From: Ruminococcaceae bacterium UBA6434
GTDB lineage: Bacteria > Bacillota > Clostridia > Oscillospirales > Acutalibacteraceae
Direction of reading: 5' to 3'
Length of the DNA stretch: 64,000 nt
NCBI GenBank assembly: GCA_002437245.1
Contig: DJOQ01000010.1
Location: 1,385-65,384 of the forward strand
Positions 50,944-61,570 of this stretch are shown here, piece after piece (within the stretch, counting starts at the first letter, position 1; the number at the start of each line of letters is the position of its first letter). The notes beneath the pieces are model-generated. The model had not been told where the DNA came from and did no database searches. It saw only the letters and a list, made by a program, of their open reading frames with translations. Made by a program: the position numbers and the translations under genes.

Positions 50944-52154
50944 TGAAATACGTTGTAGTTCTCTATGACGGAATGGCAGATTATCCCGTTCCTGCTCTCG
51001 GCGGCAAAACACCGATGATGGTTGCAAAAAAGCCGAACTTTGACTACCTCGCAAAGCACGGCGAAGTCGGTCTTGTAAGAACCGTTGCAGAGGGCCTGAA
51101 GCCCGGCAGCGACGTTGCCAATATGAGCGTACTCGGTTTTGACCCCAAGAAGTGCTACACGGGTCGTTCTCCTCTTGAGGCGGCAAGTATGGGCGTTGAG
51201 CTTCTCGACACGGACGTAACGCTGAGAACAAATCTCGTAACTCTTTCTGACGAGCCGAATTATGAGGACAAAACAATGGTAGACTACTGCGCCGGTGACA
51301 TTTCCAGCGAAGAAGCGCACGAAATAATTAAATCGGTACAGGAAAAATTCGGAAACGACAGATTCCGTTTTTACCCCGGAGTCAGCTACCGCCACTGCCT
51401 TGTCTGGTCAAACGGTACAACCGATCTCGGAAATATGACCCCTCCGCATGATATTTCCGGCAGGGTTATAGGCAAATATCTCTCTTCTTCGGAAAACGCG
51501 AAAGAGCTCATAGCCATGATGAAAGAGAGCTACGACTTTTTAATGCAACACCCCGTCAACAAAAAGAGAATAAGCGAGGGCAAGCACCCCGCAAACTCCA
51601 TATGGCTTTGGGGCGAGGGCAAAAAGCCCGCTCTGCCGTCATTTTATGAGACATTCGGCAAAAAGGGAGCTATAATTTCCGCAGTTGACCTCCTTAAAGG
51701 AATCGCAAAATGCGCCGGTATGGCTGCCCCCGAGGTTGAGGGCGCCACGGGCTACATAGATACAAACTTTGAGGGCAAAGCAAAAGCTGCCGTCGAGGAA
51801 CTGAAAAACGGCTGCGACCTCGTGTATATTCATTTTGAGGCTCCCGACGAGTGCGGTCACAGAAACGAACCCGAAAACAAAGTCAAATCGATTGAGATGA
51901 TAGATTCGCGTGTGCTTCCCATAGTTCTTGACGCGCTCAAAGAGTACGACGATTACAAAATAATGATACTTCCCGATCATCCCACGCCTATTGTTACGGG
52001 CACACACGCCTCCGACCCCGTGCCGTTTATGATTTATCATAAAAACGACGAAAAGGACAGCGGCGTTGATTCCATAAACGAAGAGAGCGCAAAAACGACC
52101 GGTGTGTTTATAGAACACGGCCCCGATATTATGAAGAGATTTTTGGAGGATTGA
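50943..52154 (+). CDS. apgM: Cofactor-independent phosphoglycerate mutase, archaeal type
   Basis: 403 residues. L-Y-D-G-M-A-D (metal), G-S-D-V-A-N-M-S-V-L-G-F-D-P (catalytic Ser), H-F-E-A-P-D-E-C-G-H and L-P-D-H-P-T-P match the aPGAM branch rather than GpmI. It interconverts 3- and 2-phosphoglycerate; homologues called ThrH/homoserine kinase-like also occur, and placement beside a homoserine-sulfur gene makes that alternative worth keeping. Confidence 0.83.
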   Translation: MKYVVVLYDGMADYPVPALGGKTPMMVAKKPNFDYLAKHGEVGLVRTVAEGLKPGSDVANMSVLGFDPKKCYTGRSPLEAASMGVELLDTDVTLRTNLVTLSDEPNYEDKTMVDYCAGDISSEEAHEIIKSVQEKFGNDRFRFYPGVSYRHCLVWSNGTTDLGNMTPPHDISGRVIGKYLSSSENAKELIAMMKESYDFLMQHPVNKKRISEGKHPANSIWLWGEGKKPALPSFYETFGKKGAIISAVDLLKGIAKCAGMAAPEVEGATGYIDTNFEGKAKAAVEELKNGCDLVYIHFEAPDECGHRNEPENKVKSIEMIDSRVLPIVLDALKEYDDYKIMILPDHPTPIVTGTHASDPVPFMIYHKNDEKDSGVDSINEESAKTTGVFIEHGPDIMKRFLED

Positions 52155-52156
52155 AA

Positions 52157-53440
52157 ATGGGATACAATCCCGATTCCGCGATAGAGACAAAATGCGTACA
52201 GGCAGGCTGGCAGCCGAAAAACGGCGAGCCGCGGGTTCTGCCCATTTACGAATCCACAACATATAAATATGATACAAGCGCCGAAATGGCAAAGCTTTTC
52301 GACCTGGGGCCCGGATATATGTATACACGCCTTGCAAACCCGACAAACGACGCGGTCGCAAGCAAAATCGCGTGCCTTGAGGGCGGCGTCGGCGCGGTGC
52401 TGACTTCGTCGGGTCAGGCGGCAAACTTCTTTGCGCTTATAAACATACTCGGCGCAGGCGATCATATAGTCAGCTCAGCCACAATATACGGCGGCACATT
52501 CAATCTTTTAAATGTTACCATGCGTAAAATAGGCGTTGACGTTACGTTTGTTGACCCGAGAGCGAGCGAAGAGGAGATAGGCACCGCTTTCCGCGACAAC
52601 ACAAAGGCGATGTTCGGCGAAACAATAGCTAATCCATCGCTCGACGTACTCGACATCGAAAAGTTCGCAAAAGCAGCGCACTCACACGGAGTTCCGCTTA
52701 TAGTTGACAACACCTTCCCGACTCCCATAAATTGCCGTCCGTTTGAATTCGGCGCAGACATAGTGACCCATTCAACCACAAAGTATATGGATGGTCACGC
52801 TTCTGCAATAGGCGGATGCGTTGTTGACAGCGGCAATTTCGACTGGTATCAGAACGACAAATTCCCGGGGCTTACAACTCCCGACGAGAGCTATCACGGA
52901 GTTACATACGCAAAGGATTTCGGCAAAAACGGATACACAGTAAAAATAGTGGCTCAGCTTTTGCGCGACTACGGTTCAACTCCGTCGCCGTTTAATTCGT
53001 TCCTCTTGAATATAGGGCTTGAGTCGCTCGCAGTACGTGTGGAACGCCACTGCGAAAACGCGCAGAAAGTTGCCGAATATCTCGAAAAGAACGATAAAAT
53101 CGCTTGGGTAAATTACCCCGGGCTCAAATCAAGCAAAGATTACGAGCTTGCCAAAAAATATTTACCTCACGGCATCTGCGGCGTAATTTCCTTCGGCGTA
53201 AAAGGCGGCAGAGAAAAAGCCGAACAGTTTATGAACTCATTAAAGCTTGCCGCCATAGTCACACACGTTGCCGATGCGAGGACCTGCGTTCTTCACCCTG
53301 CCAGCTCCACTCACCGCCAGCTTTCGGACGAAGAGCTCATTGAATGCGGCGTAACCCCCGACCTCGTAAGGCTTTCCGTCGGCATTGAAAATGTAAACGA
53401 TATAATCGCCGACATAGACAACGCTCTTAAAGCCATATAA
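52157..53440 (+). CDS. O-acetylhomoserine sulfhydrylase
   Basis: 427 residues from the ATG at 52157, seven bases after GGAGG. PLP-dependent Cys/Met metabolism family: T-S-S-G-Q-A-A (about 77), D-N-T-F-P-T-P and S-T-T-K-Y-M-D-G-H with the PLP lysine, R-L-S-V-G-I-E near the end. Makes homocysteine from O-acetylhomoserine and sulfide (MetY type). The start codon lies one base after the stop of apgM. Confidence 0.92.
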   Translation: MGYNPDSAIETKCVQAGWQPKNGEPRVLPIYESTTYKYDTSAEMAKLFDLGPGYMYTRLANPTNDAVASKIACLEGGVGAVLTSSGQAANFFALINILGAGDHIVSSATIYGGTFNLLNVTMRKIGVDVTFVDPRASEEEIGTAFRDNTKAMFGETIANPSLDVLDIEKFAKAAHSHGVPLIVDNTFPTPINCRPFEFGADIVTHSTTKYMDGHASAIGGCVVDSGNFDWYQNDKFPGLTTPDESYHGVTYAKDFGKNGYTVKIVAQLLRDYGSTPSPFNSFLLNIGLESLAVRVERHCENAQKVAEYLEKNDKIAWVNYPGLKSSKDYELAKKYLPHGICGVISFGVKGGREKAEQFMNSLKLAAIVTHVADARTCVLHPASSTHRQLSDEELIECGVTPDLVRLSVGIENVNDIIADIDNALKAI

Positions 53441-53455
53441 CGCATACCGACACAT

Positions 53456-53502
53456 AAGAAACAGCCGTCCGAATCAGGATTTCGGACGGCTGTTTCTTAT
53501 TT
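53456..53502. terminator. Strong bidirectional terminator
   Basis: 18-bp perfect stem, aagaaacagccgtccgaa (53456-53473) / ttcggacggctgtttctt (53481-53498), 7-base loop, between convergent genes. Confidence 0.92.
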
Positions 53503-53539
53503 ATAAATCGCCTGTTTTAAACAGTGATTTCATTCTGTT

Positions 53540-54061
53540 TTATTTGATATAGTAAACGCGGTTTTCGGCTATGATGTGCTCTTTCGGCTCTTCGTCGGCA
53601 TAGCCTAAGGCACAATGCCCTATTCCCTCATACTCACCGTTTATGCCGAGCTTTTTAAGAATCGCTTTGCCTTTTTCGGATTCGAATTCCTCCTTTGCGC
53701 GGTGAATCCAGCACGAGCCGAGCCCGAAATTATGCGCGGCAAGCATAAGATTTCCCATTGTAAGCGAGCCGTCGTAAACAGCCGTGCGGCACTCCTTATT
53801 TGCCAACACGATAAGTATTGCGGGCGCACCGTAAAACGGGTCAAAGCCCTCCTGCCAGCCGCCGATTTCACGGTTCATTTCGGATATTTCGTCGCGCATT
53901 TTCCTGTCGGTAACGGCAATAATTATCGGCGACTGCTTATTCATACCCGACGGTGCGTAAAGCCCCGCCTCGATAATCTTATCTATAAACTCCTGCGGTA
54001 CTGCGTCGGGCTTAAACTTTCTTATACTTCTTCTCGTTTTCATATTTTCGACAGCATCCAT
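53540..54061 (-). CDS. Nitroreductase family protein
   Basis: 173 residues. T-R-R-S-I-R-K-F-K-P near the N-terminus (FMN phosphate contacts), G-L-Y-A-P-S-G-M-N-K-Q, and G-L-G-S-C-W-I-H near residue 118; C-terminal A-L-G-Y-A-D-E-E-P. An FMN-dependent NAD(P)H oxidoreductase; substrate unknown. GGAAAGGA upstream. A short hairpin (gggcac/gtgccc, 54111-54130) lies in its upstream region. Confidence 0.9.
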   Translation of the reverse strand: MDAVENMKTRRSIRKFKPDAVPQEFIDKIIEAGLYAPSGMNKQSPIIIAVTDRKMRDEISEMNREIGGWQEGFDPFYGAPAILIVLANKECRTAVYDGSLTMGNLMLAAHNFGLGSCWIHRAKEEFESEKGKAILKKLGINGEYEGIGHCALGYADEEPKEHIIAENRVYYIK

Positions 54062-54187
54062 AATTTTATCCTTTCCGACAATTCAGGTCTTTTTAATTTA
54101 AGTATCTTTCGGGCACTAAAAGCCGTGCCCACATCATCAATATACCATATTTGTCAAGCGCCGACCGTGCAAAAAACAAAATACATC

Positions 54188-55540
54188 TTATTTTTGCTTT
54201 GTAAGCAGCGCTACGCTCTCCACATGGACGGTGCGCGGAAAAAGATCGGCGGCGGCAAGCCGTTTTGTCTCATATCCGAGATCTTTAAGCCTAAAGCAGT
54301 CCCTTGCGAGAGTAGACGGGTCGCACGACACATAAACTATGCGTTCGGGTGCCATTTTTACGATTTCCGCCAAAAGTGTTTCGGAACAGCCTTTGCGCGG
54401 CGGATCAAGAAGCACCACATCGGGCTTTATTCCGCGCAATGACAGCTCCCGTGCCGCTTCCCCGGCATCCGCACATATAAATTCGGCGTTTTCTATGCCG
54501 TTTTCGAGGGCGTTGCGCTTTGCGTCAAGCACAGCCTCAGGAACTATCTCCGCTCCTATTATCCTCTTTGCTTTTTTTGCCATGGAAAGACCTATTGTGC
54601 CCGTTCCGCAATACATATCGAGCACGGTTTCTTTTCCGCTGAGACAGGCATACTCTGCCGCCTTTTTATAAAGTTGCTGTGCCATATCGTGATTTACCTG
54701 GTAGAATGACAGCGGCGACAATCTGACCTTAACACCGCACAGCACATCGTATATGCAGTCGTTCCCCCAAACAGTCACGCACTCTTTGCCGAGAATTACA
54801 TTGGTTCTGTCACGGTTGATATTTAAAACTATGCTCTTAACCGAGGGTATTTCGGTAAGATTTTTTATCAGCTCTTCCTTATGCGGCAAATCGCTGCCGT
54901 TTATAACGGCGCACACCATAACCTCGCCCGTAGCTTCGGCAAGGCGGAGATATATATGCCTCAAAAGCCCCGTGTGCTTTTCGGAATCGTATACCGTTAT
55001 GCCGTTTTTAATTATAAATTTTCTGAAAATTTTAACTATATCAGCAAATATCGGCGGCTGTAATATACAGTTTTCGCAATCTACCACGCGGTGCGAGCGC
55101 GGAGCGAAAAAGCCTATTTTAAGCTGCCTGTCAAACGATACCGGATACTGCGCCTTGTTGCGGTAACAGGACGTTTTATCGTCCGACAAAAGCGTTTCCG
55201 CCTTTATGTCCATATGCGCGAGATGCAAAAACGCATCTTCGACGCGTTTTTTCTTGTGCTCTTTTTCCTTTTCGTACGATATATGCTGAAAAGCGCAACC
55301 GCCGCACGACGGAAAATACGGGCACGCAGGCATTATACGCGATTTTGCCGGTTTTAATACCTTTTCGAGTTTGGCTGCGGCATAGGTCTTTTTTACTTTG
55401 ATTATATGTGCCGTGACTTTATCGCCCGCCGCGGCACCCGAGACAAAAACAGCCATATTTTCATATCTGCCGACGCCGCTGCCCTCGCTCGTAAAGCTGT
55501 CTATATAGAGTTCTATATTCTGATTTTTACTGAGTGACAT
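54188..55540 (-). CDS. rlmD: 23S rRNA uracil-C5 methyltransferase (RlmD/TrmA family)
   Basis: 450 residues from the ATG at 55540. N-terminal TRAM domain (about 5-62), iron-sulfur motif C-P-Y-F-P-S-C-G-G-C (about 74-83), SAM motif D-M-Y-C-G-T-G-T-I-G-L, L-L-D-P-P-R-K-G-C and Y-V-S-C-D-P-S-T-L-A-R with the catalytic cysteine. Gram-positive members (RlmCD-like) methylate U747 and/or U1939; which one cannot be told here. The start overlaps the stop of a small ORF by one base. Confidence 0.9.
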   Translation of the reverse strand: MSLSKNQNIELYIDSFTSEGSGVGRYENMAVFVSGAAAGDKVTAHIIKVKKTYAAAKLEKVLKPAKSRIMPACPYFPSCGGCAFQHISYEKEKEHKKKRVEDAFLHLAHMDIKAETLLSDDKTSCYRNKAQYPVSFDRQLKIGFFAPRSHRVVDCENCILQPPIFADIVKIFRKFIIKNGITVYDSEKHTGLLRHIYLRLAEATGEVMVCAVINGSDLPHKEELIKNLTEIPSVKSIVLNINRDRTNVILGKECVTVWGNDCIYDVLCGVKVRLSPLSFYQVNHDMAQQLYKKAAEYACLSGKETVLDMYCGTGTIGLSMAKKAKRIIGAEIVPEAVLDAKRNALENGIENAEFICADAGEAARELSLRGIKPDVVLLDPPRKGCSETLLAEIVKMAPERIVYVSCDPSTLARDCFRLKDLGYETKRLAAADLFPRTVHVESVALLTKQK

Positions 55541-55719
55541 CACTTTTTCTCCGAATCGTTTTTATGTTTTTTTACAGCCTTTTTAAGGCACAGGCAAAAC
55601 AGCAGTAAGAGCACCGCGGCTATTACCGCCACCATTGCAAATTCAAGCCTTTGCTGAGGCTCGTCAAAAACATATTCGCCGCCGAAAAGATTTACGGCGT
55701 CCCAAAATGTAAGCTTCAT
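55540..55719 (-). CDS. Small single-span membrane protein
   Basis: 59 residues: M-K-L-T-F-W-D-A-V-N-L-F-G-G-E-Y then Q-Q-R-L-E-F, a membrane helix (about 28-45, M-V-A-V-I-A-A-V-L-L-L-L) and a basic tail K-K-A-V-K-K-H-K-N. The stop overlaps the rlmD start (TGATG), which favours real translation coupled to rlmD. The ribosome binding site is weak. No family recognised; it resembles small membrane proteins that modulate other membrane proteins, but this is only shape. Confidence 0.6.
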   Translation of the reverse strand: MKLTFWDAVNLFGGEYVFDEPQQRLEFAMVAVIAAVLLLLFCLCLKKAVKKHKNDSEKK

Positions 55720-55894
55720 TGTTTATAAGCACCGTTTCTTTGTTTCTTTCAGACATTGTAACACAATAAAAAGTAAATATAAAGCGTATTATATCGAAAA
55801 CGGACATATTCAAACAAATGTTTTATTATTTTCAACAAAAAATCGCCATATACAAAAAAAGAGCAAAAAATAACTTTTAATTTACGCCGCTCGG

Positions 55895-55903
55895 TGGTAT
55901 AAT
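55895..55903 (+). promoter_or_regulatory. Extended -10 promoter of murA
   Basis: TGGTATAAT (TATAAT at 55898-55903); no clear -35. About 108 bases before the murA start. Confidence 0.55.
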
Positions 55904-56010
55904 AACCGTAATGTATGTCTTGAGGTGCGGCGAAGTGCGCCCGTTTTTGCCTTGAGACTTTGAATTTGACTTTTTTCTTTACATAAAAACTTTAGGGAGT
56001 GAGCCGTCCT

Positions 56011-57306
56011 TTGGATAAATTTGTTATTACCGGCGGTCATAGGCTTAAGGGTGAGGTTACTGTCAGCGGTGCCAAAAACGCTGTTGTCGCCATCCTTCCG
56101 GCTACAATTTTAGCCGAAGATATATGCCGCATAGAAAATATACCGAATATCAGCGACGTTACCGCAATGCTCAACATTTTGGGCAGTATGGGCGCGTCGA
56201 TTAAATTTATAAACAGTTCCACTATCGAAATAGACACACGTCACATAAATTCTTTTGTGGTCGAGCACGAGCTTACAAAACAGCTTCGCGCGTCATACTA
56301 CCTCATAGGTGCGCTTCTCGGCAGATTTAACAAAGCCAAGGTCGCAATGCCCGGCGGATGTTATCTCGGTGTTCGCCCCATAGACCAGCACATCAAGGGG
56401 TTTGAAGCGCTCGGTGCCGAAGTGACTATGGAAGAAAACGCAATGGTTAACGCAAAAGCCGAGTCCCTTTTGGGCAATGCGGTTTACCTCGACGTTGTTT
56501 CGGTAGGAGCTACCATCAATGTAATGCTGGCAGCCGTAAAGGCTAAGGGTCTTACCATAATCGAAAACGCAGCCAAAGAGCCGCACATAGTAGACCTCGC
56601 GAACTTCCTCAACACCATGGGTGCCGACGTCAGGGGTGCAGGTACCGATGTTATCAAAATTCGCGGCGTAGAGCATCTGCATGGCTGTGAATATTCCATA
56701 ATCCCCGACCAGATTGAGGCGGGAACCTATATGGTGGCGGCAGCCGCCACAAGGGGCGACGTACTCGTTAAAAATGTTATTCCGAAGCATCTTGAAAGTA
56801 TTTCGGCAAAGCTTATAGAGTGCGGCGCAACCGTTACCGAGTATGACGATTCCGTCCGCGTCTCATGTGACCGCAGACCCGGAAAGTGCAATATAAAAAC
56901 CATGCCGCATCCCGGCTTTCCCACCGATATGCAGCCGCAGTTCGCCGTGCTTTTATGCTTGGCAGACGGCACAAGCATTATTTCGGAAAGCGTTTGGGAC
57001 AACCGCTTCCGTTATGCCGAGCAGCTCACAAGAATGGGCGCTCAGATACACGTTGACGGCAAAACCGCTATTATTGAGGGTGTCCCCTCGCTCAAGGGCG
57101 CGCCGATAAGGGCGGACGACCTTCGCGCGGGCGCGGCTATGATGATAGCAGGTATGGTCGCTACGGGCGTTACCGAGATTGAAGAAATTTATCACATAGA
57201 GCGCGGATATGAAAATGTTGTTGAAAAATTCCGCTCGCTCGGCGCTGTTATTGAGAGAAAGACCTTCCCGGACGAAGATAAAAAATCTCATAAAAACGCC
57301 GGTTGA
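56011..57306 (+). CDS. murA: UDP-N-acetylglucosamine 1-carboxyvinyltransferase
   Basis: 431 residues from a TTG at 56011, preceded by AGGGAGTGA; the GTG at 55999 lies inside that site. M-D-K-F-V-I-T-G-G, S-G-A-K-N-A-V, P-G-G-C-Y-L-G-V-R-P-I-D-Q-H with the catalytic cysteine (fosfomycin target), and G-F-P-T-D-M-Q-P-Q are intact. First committed step of peptidoglycan synthesis. Confidence 0.97.
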   Translation: MDKFVITGGHRLKGEVTVSGAKNAVVAILPATILAEDICRIENIPNISDVTAMLNILGSMGASIKFINSSTIEIDTRHINSFVVEHELTKQLRASYYLIGALLGRFNKAKVAMPGGCYLGVRPIDQHIKGFEALGAEVTMEENAMVNAKAESLLGNAVYLDVVSVGATINVMLAAVKAKGLTIIENAAKEPHIVDLANFLNTMGADVRGAGTDVIKIRGVEHLHGCEYSIIPDQIEAGTYMVAAAATRGDVLVKNVIPKHLESISAKLIECGATVTEYDDSVRVSCDRRPGKCNIKTMPHPGFPTDMQPQFAVLLCLADGTSIISESVWDNRFRYAEQLTRMGAQIHVDGKTAIIEGVPSLKGAPIRADDLRAGAAMMIAGMVATGVTEIEEIYHIERGYENVVEKFRSLGAVIERKTFPDEDKKSHKNAG

Positions 57307-57321
57307 TGTTTTACGAATATT

Positions 57322-57346
57322 AAGCCGCCGAGAGCGGCTTTTTGCT
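57322..57346 (+). terminator. Short terminator-like hairpin between murA and gltX
   Basis: aagccgc/gcggctt stem followed by ttttgctttt; weak, so partial read-through into gltX is likely. Confidence 0.5.
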
Positions 57347-57367
57347 TTTATACAGGGGTGTAACGAT

Positions 57368-59041
57368 ATGACAGACAATCAAAAACTCGCGGAGCTTTTG
57401 TTCCCCGACATTACAAAAACGCCGGAGGACTACGAAAAGCTCTATCCGGAAAGAAATTTAAAAGAGGGTGCGCGCGTCACGCGATTTGCACCGAGCCCCA
57501 CGGGCTACCTTCACCTCGGCGGCTTTTTCGGCGCGCTGACGGACTATCTGACGGCTAAGGCCTCGGGCGGAATAGTGTACCTCAGGATTGAGGACACCGA
57601 CAAAAAAAGAGAGATTGCCGACGGGGTTTCCGCCATCATAAACGGCTTTAAGTCATTCGGCATTACATTTGACGAGGGCGTTACCGGCATTGACAGCGAG
57701 AAGGGCAACTACGGTCCTTACACGCAGAGCAAGCGCGAAGAGATTTACAAAACCGTAGCAAAAAGCCTTGTTTTAAAAGGGCTTGCATACCCTTGCTTCT
57801 GCACGGCAGACGAGCTTTCGGCTCTTCGCGACAGGCAGGAAAAGGACGGCGCTCTTATAAGAGGTTATTTCGGCAAATATGCAAAGTGCCGCAATTTAAG
57901 CTACGAAGAAATCGAAAAGAACATAAAAGACGGCAAGCCGTATGTGCTTCGTTTCCGCTCAAACGGCGACGAAAACAAGAGGATTGTCTTTGACGATATG
58001 ATACGCGGCAAAATCGAAATGCCCGAAAACATTATAGATGAGGTGCTTTTAAAAAGCGACGGCATACCCACATATCACTTTGCCCATGTATGTGACGACC
58101 ACTTTATGCGTACAACTCACGTTATAAGAGGCGAAGAGTGGATTTCCTCCGTACCCAAGCACATAGCTCTGTTTAAGGCGTGCGGTTTTAAGGTTCCGAA
58201 ATACGCGCACACTCCGCAGGTTATGAAAACGGACGAAGCAGACGGCACAAAGCGCAAACTCTCAAAGCGCAAGGACCCCGAGGCGTCCGTAAGCTATTTC
58301 GCACAGAGCGGTTACCCGAAGGAAGCGCTCACCGAATACATTATGACGCTTTTAAATTCAAATTTTGAGGACTGGCGCAGGGCAAACAAGACGGCGGATA
58401 TATTTTCTTTCCCGTTTAACCTTAAAAAAATGAGCGTCAGCGGTTGCCTTTTTGACCTCGCAAAGTTAAACGATATAAGTAAGAACGTAATTTCGGTCAT
58501 GACTGCCGACGAGGTGTATGAGAGAACTCTCGAATGGGCAAAGGAATACGACAGCGAATACTGTACGGTTCTTTCGGAAAACGAAAACAAAGCAAAGCTT
58601 ATGATGAACCTTGACCGCGGAGGTAAAAAGCCGCGCAAGGATATAGCAAAATGGAGCGAAGTTAAGGATTACTTCTCATACTTCTATCCGATGTATTATA
58701 AAAAGGACTATACCCTGCCGCAAAACATCGCTCCCGCGGACGCCGAAAAAATACTCACCGAGTATTTAAAGGTTTACAGCGAGGAGGACGAAAAGGACGT
58801 CTGGTTCCAAAAGATAAAGGACCTTTGCGAGCCTCTCGGATTTACTCCGAACGTCAAGGAATATAAGCAAAATCCCGAAAAATACAAGGGTCATGTCGGC
58901 GATGTTTCAACGGTCATCAGAATTGCCGTAACGTCAAGGACAAATACGCCCGACCTTTGCTCGATTATGAAAATACTCGGCAAAGACGAAACCGTTAGCC
59001 GCATAGCGGACGCAATAAATTACTACAAGGAGGTAAAATGA
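57368..59041 (+). CDS. gltX: Glutamyl-tRNA synthetase
   Basis: 557 residues from the ATG at 57368; the frame is open upstream over the murA end but those starts lack support. A HIGH-type motif in [19 protein letters not shown], and [10 protein letters not shown] (KMSKS) are present. It is longer than the usual bacterial enzyme (about 490); this longer type is common in Clostridia. Confidence 0.95.
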   Translation: MTDNQKLAELLFPDITKTPEDYEKLYPERNLKEGARVTRFAPSPTGYLHLGGFFGALTDYLTAKASGGIVYLRIEDTDKKREIADGVSAIINGFKSFGITFDEGVTGIDSEKGNYGPYTQSKREEIYKTVAKSLVLKGLAYPCFCTADELSALRDRQEKDGALIRGYFGKYAKCRNLSYEEIEKNIKDGKPYVLRFRSNGDENKRIVFDDMIRGKIEMPENIIDEVLLKSDGIPTYHFAHVCDDHFMRTTHVIRGEEWISSVPKHIALFKACGFKVPKYAHTPQVMKTDEADGTKRKLSKRKDPEASVSYFAQSGYPKEALTEYIMTLLNSNFEDWRRANKTADIFSFPFNLKKMSVSGCLFDLAKLNDISKNVISVMTADEVYERTLEWAKEYDSEYCTVLSENENKAKLMMNLDRGGKKPRKDIAKWSEVKDYFSYFYPMYYKKDYTLPQNIAPADAEKILTEYLKVYSEEDEKDVWFQKIKDLCEPLGFTPNVKEYKQNPEKYKGHVGDVSTVIRIAVTSRTNTPDLCSIMKILGKDETVSRIADAINYYKEVK

Positions 59042-60699
59042 TGGACGAAGAAATAATGTCGTCAAATTTCATTCACGACTTTATAGACGAAGACTTAAAA
59101 GAAGGGGTTTACGACCACGTCCAGACCCGTTTTCCTCCGGAGCCCAACGGTTACCTGCATATAGGCCACGCAAAGGCAATTTGCATAAACTTCGGCACGG
59201 CGCAGAAATACGGCGGCGTATGCAATTTGCGTCTCGATGACACAAACCCACAGAAAGAGGACACCGAATACGTTGACGCCATAAAAGAGGATATAGAGTG
59301 GCTCGGGTTCAAATGGAACAAGTGCCTTTATGCATCGAGCTATTTTGATTTTATCTATGAATGTGCTGTAAAGCTTATAGAGGACGGCAAAGCGTATGTT
59401 GACGATCTCTCGGCAGATGAAATAAGGGAGTACCGCGGAACGCTTACCGAGCCCGGCAAAAACAGCCCTTACCGCGACAGAACAAAAGAGGAAAACCTCG
59501 ACCTCTTTAAGCGTATGACAAACGGCGAATTCCCGAACGGCGCAAGAGTTCTGCGTGCAAAAATCGATATGGCGTCGCCCAATATAAATATGCGCGACCC
59601 CGTAATCTACCGCATTGCGCACGTCACACACCATCAGACCGGCGACAAGTGGTGCGTATATCCCATGTACGATTTTGCACACCCCCTCTCCGACTACAAA
59701 GAGGGCGTCACACACTCGCTGTGTTCCCTCGAATTTGAAAACCACAGACCCCTTTACGATTGGTTCCTTCGCGAGCTCGGCTTTAAAAATGTGCCGAGAC
59801 AGATAGAATTCGCAAGGCTCAACTTAAATTACTGCCTTACAAGCAAACGCAAATGTCTCGCACTTGTAAACGAGCACATAGTTGACGGCTGGGACGACCC
59901 GAGAATGGCTACAATAAGCGGTATGAGGCGCCGCGGCTATCCGGCAAAGGCAATACGCACCTTCTGCGAAAAAATCGGCGTTTCCAAGGCTTACTCGGTG
60001 GTCAGCATGGATCTTCTCGAATCCTGCGTCCGTGACGAGCTTAACGAAAACGCTCCGAGGGCAATGGCTGTTCTTGACCCGCTCAAGGTAATTATCGACA
60101 ATTACCCCGATGGCAAGACCGAGGAAATTGAGGTGGAGGTTCACCCCAACCACCCCGAAATGGGCACAAGAAAGGTTCTTTTCGGGAGAGAGCTGTTCGT
60201 TGAGCGCGAGGACTTTATGGCAGAGCCGGTTAAAAAATATTTCAGACTCTTCCCCGGCAACGAGGTAAGGCTCAAGAGCGCCTACTTCGTAAAATGCGTC
60301 GGCTTTGACTGCGACGAAAACGGCGAAGTAACCGCGGTTCACTGCACCTACGACCCGGAGAGCCGCGGCGGAAATTCCCCCGACGGCAGAAAAGTAAAGG
60401 GGACAATACATTGGGTATCGGCAAGCGGCAGCTTTAATGCCACCGTAAATATGTACGACAGGCTCTTTAACGTGCCGAACCCGTCCGACGAAACCTCCGG
60501 CAGCTTTAAGGACAACTTAAACCCCGACTCTTTAAAGGTTTTGACGGGGTGCCTTATAGAGAGCGGCTTAAAGGACGTAAAACCGGGCGACGTTTTCCAG
60601 TTTATGCGTAAGGGCTACTTCTGTGTTGACAAAAATTCAACTTGTGATAATATTATATTCAACCTGACTGTTCCGCTCAATTCCTCGTGGGGCAAATAA
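59041..60699 (+). CDS. glnS: Glutaminyl-tRNA synthetase
   Basis: 552 residues; ATG at 59041 (or the one at 59038), seven bases after AGGAGGT, overlapping the gltX stop. [25 protein letters not shown] and C-terminal anticodon-binding barrels (about 335-540). It charges tRNA-Gln directly. Co-encoded with gltX in one transcript. Confidence 0.97.
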   Translation: MDEEIMSSNFIHDFIDEDLKEGVYDHVQTRFPPEPNGYLHIGHAKAICINFGTAQKYGGVCNLRLDDTNPQKEDTEYVDAIKEDIEWLGFKWNKCLYASSYFDFIYECAVKLIEDGKAYVDDLSADEIREYRGTLTEPGKNSPYRDRTKEENLDLFKRMTNGEFPNGARVLRAKIDMASPNINMRDPVIYRIAHVTHHQTGDKWCVYPMYDFAHPLSDYKEGVTHSLCSLEFENHRPLYDWFLRELGFKNVPRQIEFARLNLNYCLTSKRKCLALVNEHIVDGWDDPRMATISGMRRRGYPAKAIRTFCEKIGVSKAYSVVSMDLLESCVRDELNENAPRAMAVLDPLKVIIDNYPDGKTEEIEVEVHPNHPEMGTRKVLFGRELFVEREDFMAEPVKKYFRLFPGNEVRLKSAYFVKCVGFDCDENGEVTAVHCTYDPESRGGNSPDGRKVKGTIHWVSASGSFNATVNMYDRLFNVPNPSDETSGSFKDNLNPDSLKVLTGCLIESGLKDVKPGDVFQFMRKGYFCVDKNSTCDNIIFNLTVPLNSSWGK

Positions 60700-60712
60700 A
60701 GGAGAGTATTAA

Positions 60713-61384
60713 ATGGCAAAAACCAAGAGTAAGAACAAAAATCTCGGCACCGATATTCTGTATCGTATTATAATGGCGGTAATGGCGGTGTGCGTACCGA
60801 TAGTCGCGTATTTCGGTAATCTTGTTTACACCGTTATCGAGTCCGATATATATAAGCTTGTCGCCCAGCTCAAGGGCGACACAAACGACGACGGCACTTC
60901 ATATGATTATTGGAGCATAAAGCGTGTTGTTTCGCTCGTTCACGAGGGCAGCGGCGACAAGAGCGGTCTCTCATCAATTTGGGAGGCGCTCTCACCAGTA
61001 CACGGCGCGCTGATCGGCACATTGATATTTTTTGCGATAGCTCTCGTTTTGGCTGTTGTCATATTCTTCTTTGCGCTTATAAGCAAAAAGAAATTACCGC
61101 AGCTCATAATTTCCGGAGCCGGGCTTATATCGGTAATAGGCATGCTGATTTGCTTTAAGTCGCTTGCCGCCGCAATTGTAAACGGCACAATTACATTGGC
61201 GGACTTCCTCACCGGCGTATCGGGTCTTTTCGGTTCGGCTGTGATAACGCAGATAATTCCGTACATAGCTAAATTTACCGTGGTTCAGGTAAGCTCCGGT
61301 TGGTTTATAATGCTCTTCCTTTATATAGGAATGGTTGTTTGGTCAGGCTCGTATGTGCTTATAGAGTCGGGCGAAAAGAAATAA
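60713..61384 (+). CDS. Integral membrane protein of unknown function
   Basis: 223 residues: a Lys-rich N-terminus, four membrane helices at about 17-40, 98-120, 128-150 and 192-214, and an external loop of about 55 residues after helix 1. No domain recognised. AAAGGAGAG upstream; only 13 bases after glnS, so probably the third gene of that transcript. Confidence 0.75.
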   Translation: MAKTKSKNKNLGTDILYRIIMAVMAVCVPIVAYFGNLVYTVIESDIYKLVAQLKGDTNDDGTSYDYWSIKRVVSLVHEGSGDKSGLSSIWEALSPVHGALIGTLIFFAIALVLAVVIFFFALISKKKLPQLIISGAGLISVIGMLICFKSLAAAIVNGTITLADFLTGVSGLFGSAVITQIIPYIAKFTVVQVSSGWFIMLFLYIGMVVWSGSYVLIESGEKK

Positions 61385-61457
61385 GATGGCGAAGATAATC
61401 CGTATGCCGAAAAGAGTCGGAGCGGCATTTTTCGCAGTTTCACTTGTAAAAATTTCG

Positions 61458-61494
61458 GGAGCGGTCGTCAAAGACGATTGCTCCTTTTTTCTTT
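61458..61494 (+). terminator. Terminator after the glnS operon
   Basis: ggagcggtcgtc (61458-61469) / gacgattgctcc (61473-61484) followed by tttttt. Confidence 0.8.
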
Positions 61495-61504
61495 TATATA
61501 ACAA

Positions 61505-61533
61505 TTGCAAAAGCGCTCGCAAAATGTTAAAAT
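61505..61533 (+). promoter_or_regulatory. Promoter of mltG
   Basis: TTGCAA (61505-61510), 17-bp spacer, TAAAAT (61528-61533). Confidence 0.75.
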
Positions 61534-61570
61534 GTATTGTATATACTCAAGTAAAAAAGGAATTACATAT

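Noticed and set aside
51639..52424. 261-codon minus-strand frame
   Set aside because: Opposite apgM and the sulfhydrylase gene, both with full motifs.
53615..54442. 275-codon plus-strand frame over nitroreductase
   Set aside because: Opposite two confidently assigned genes and crosses their intergenic region; no supporting motif.
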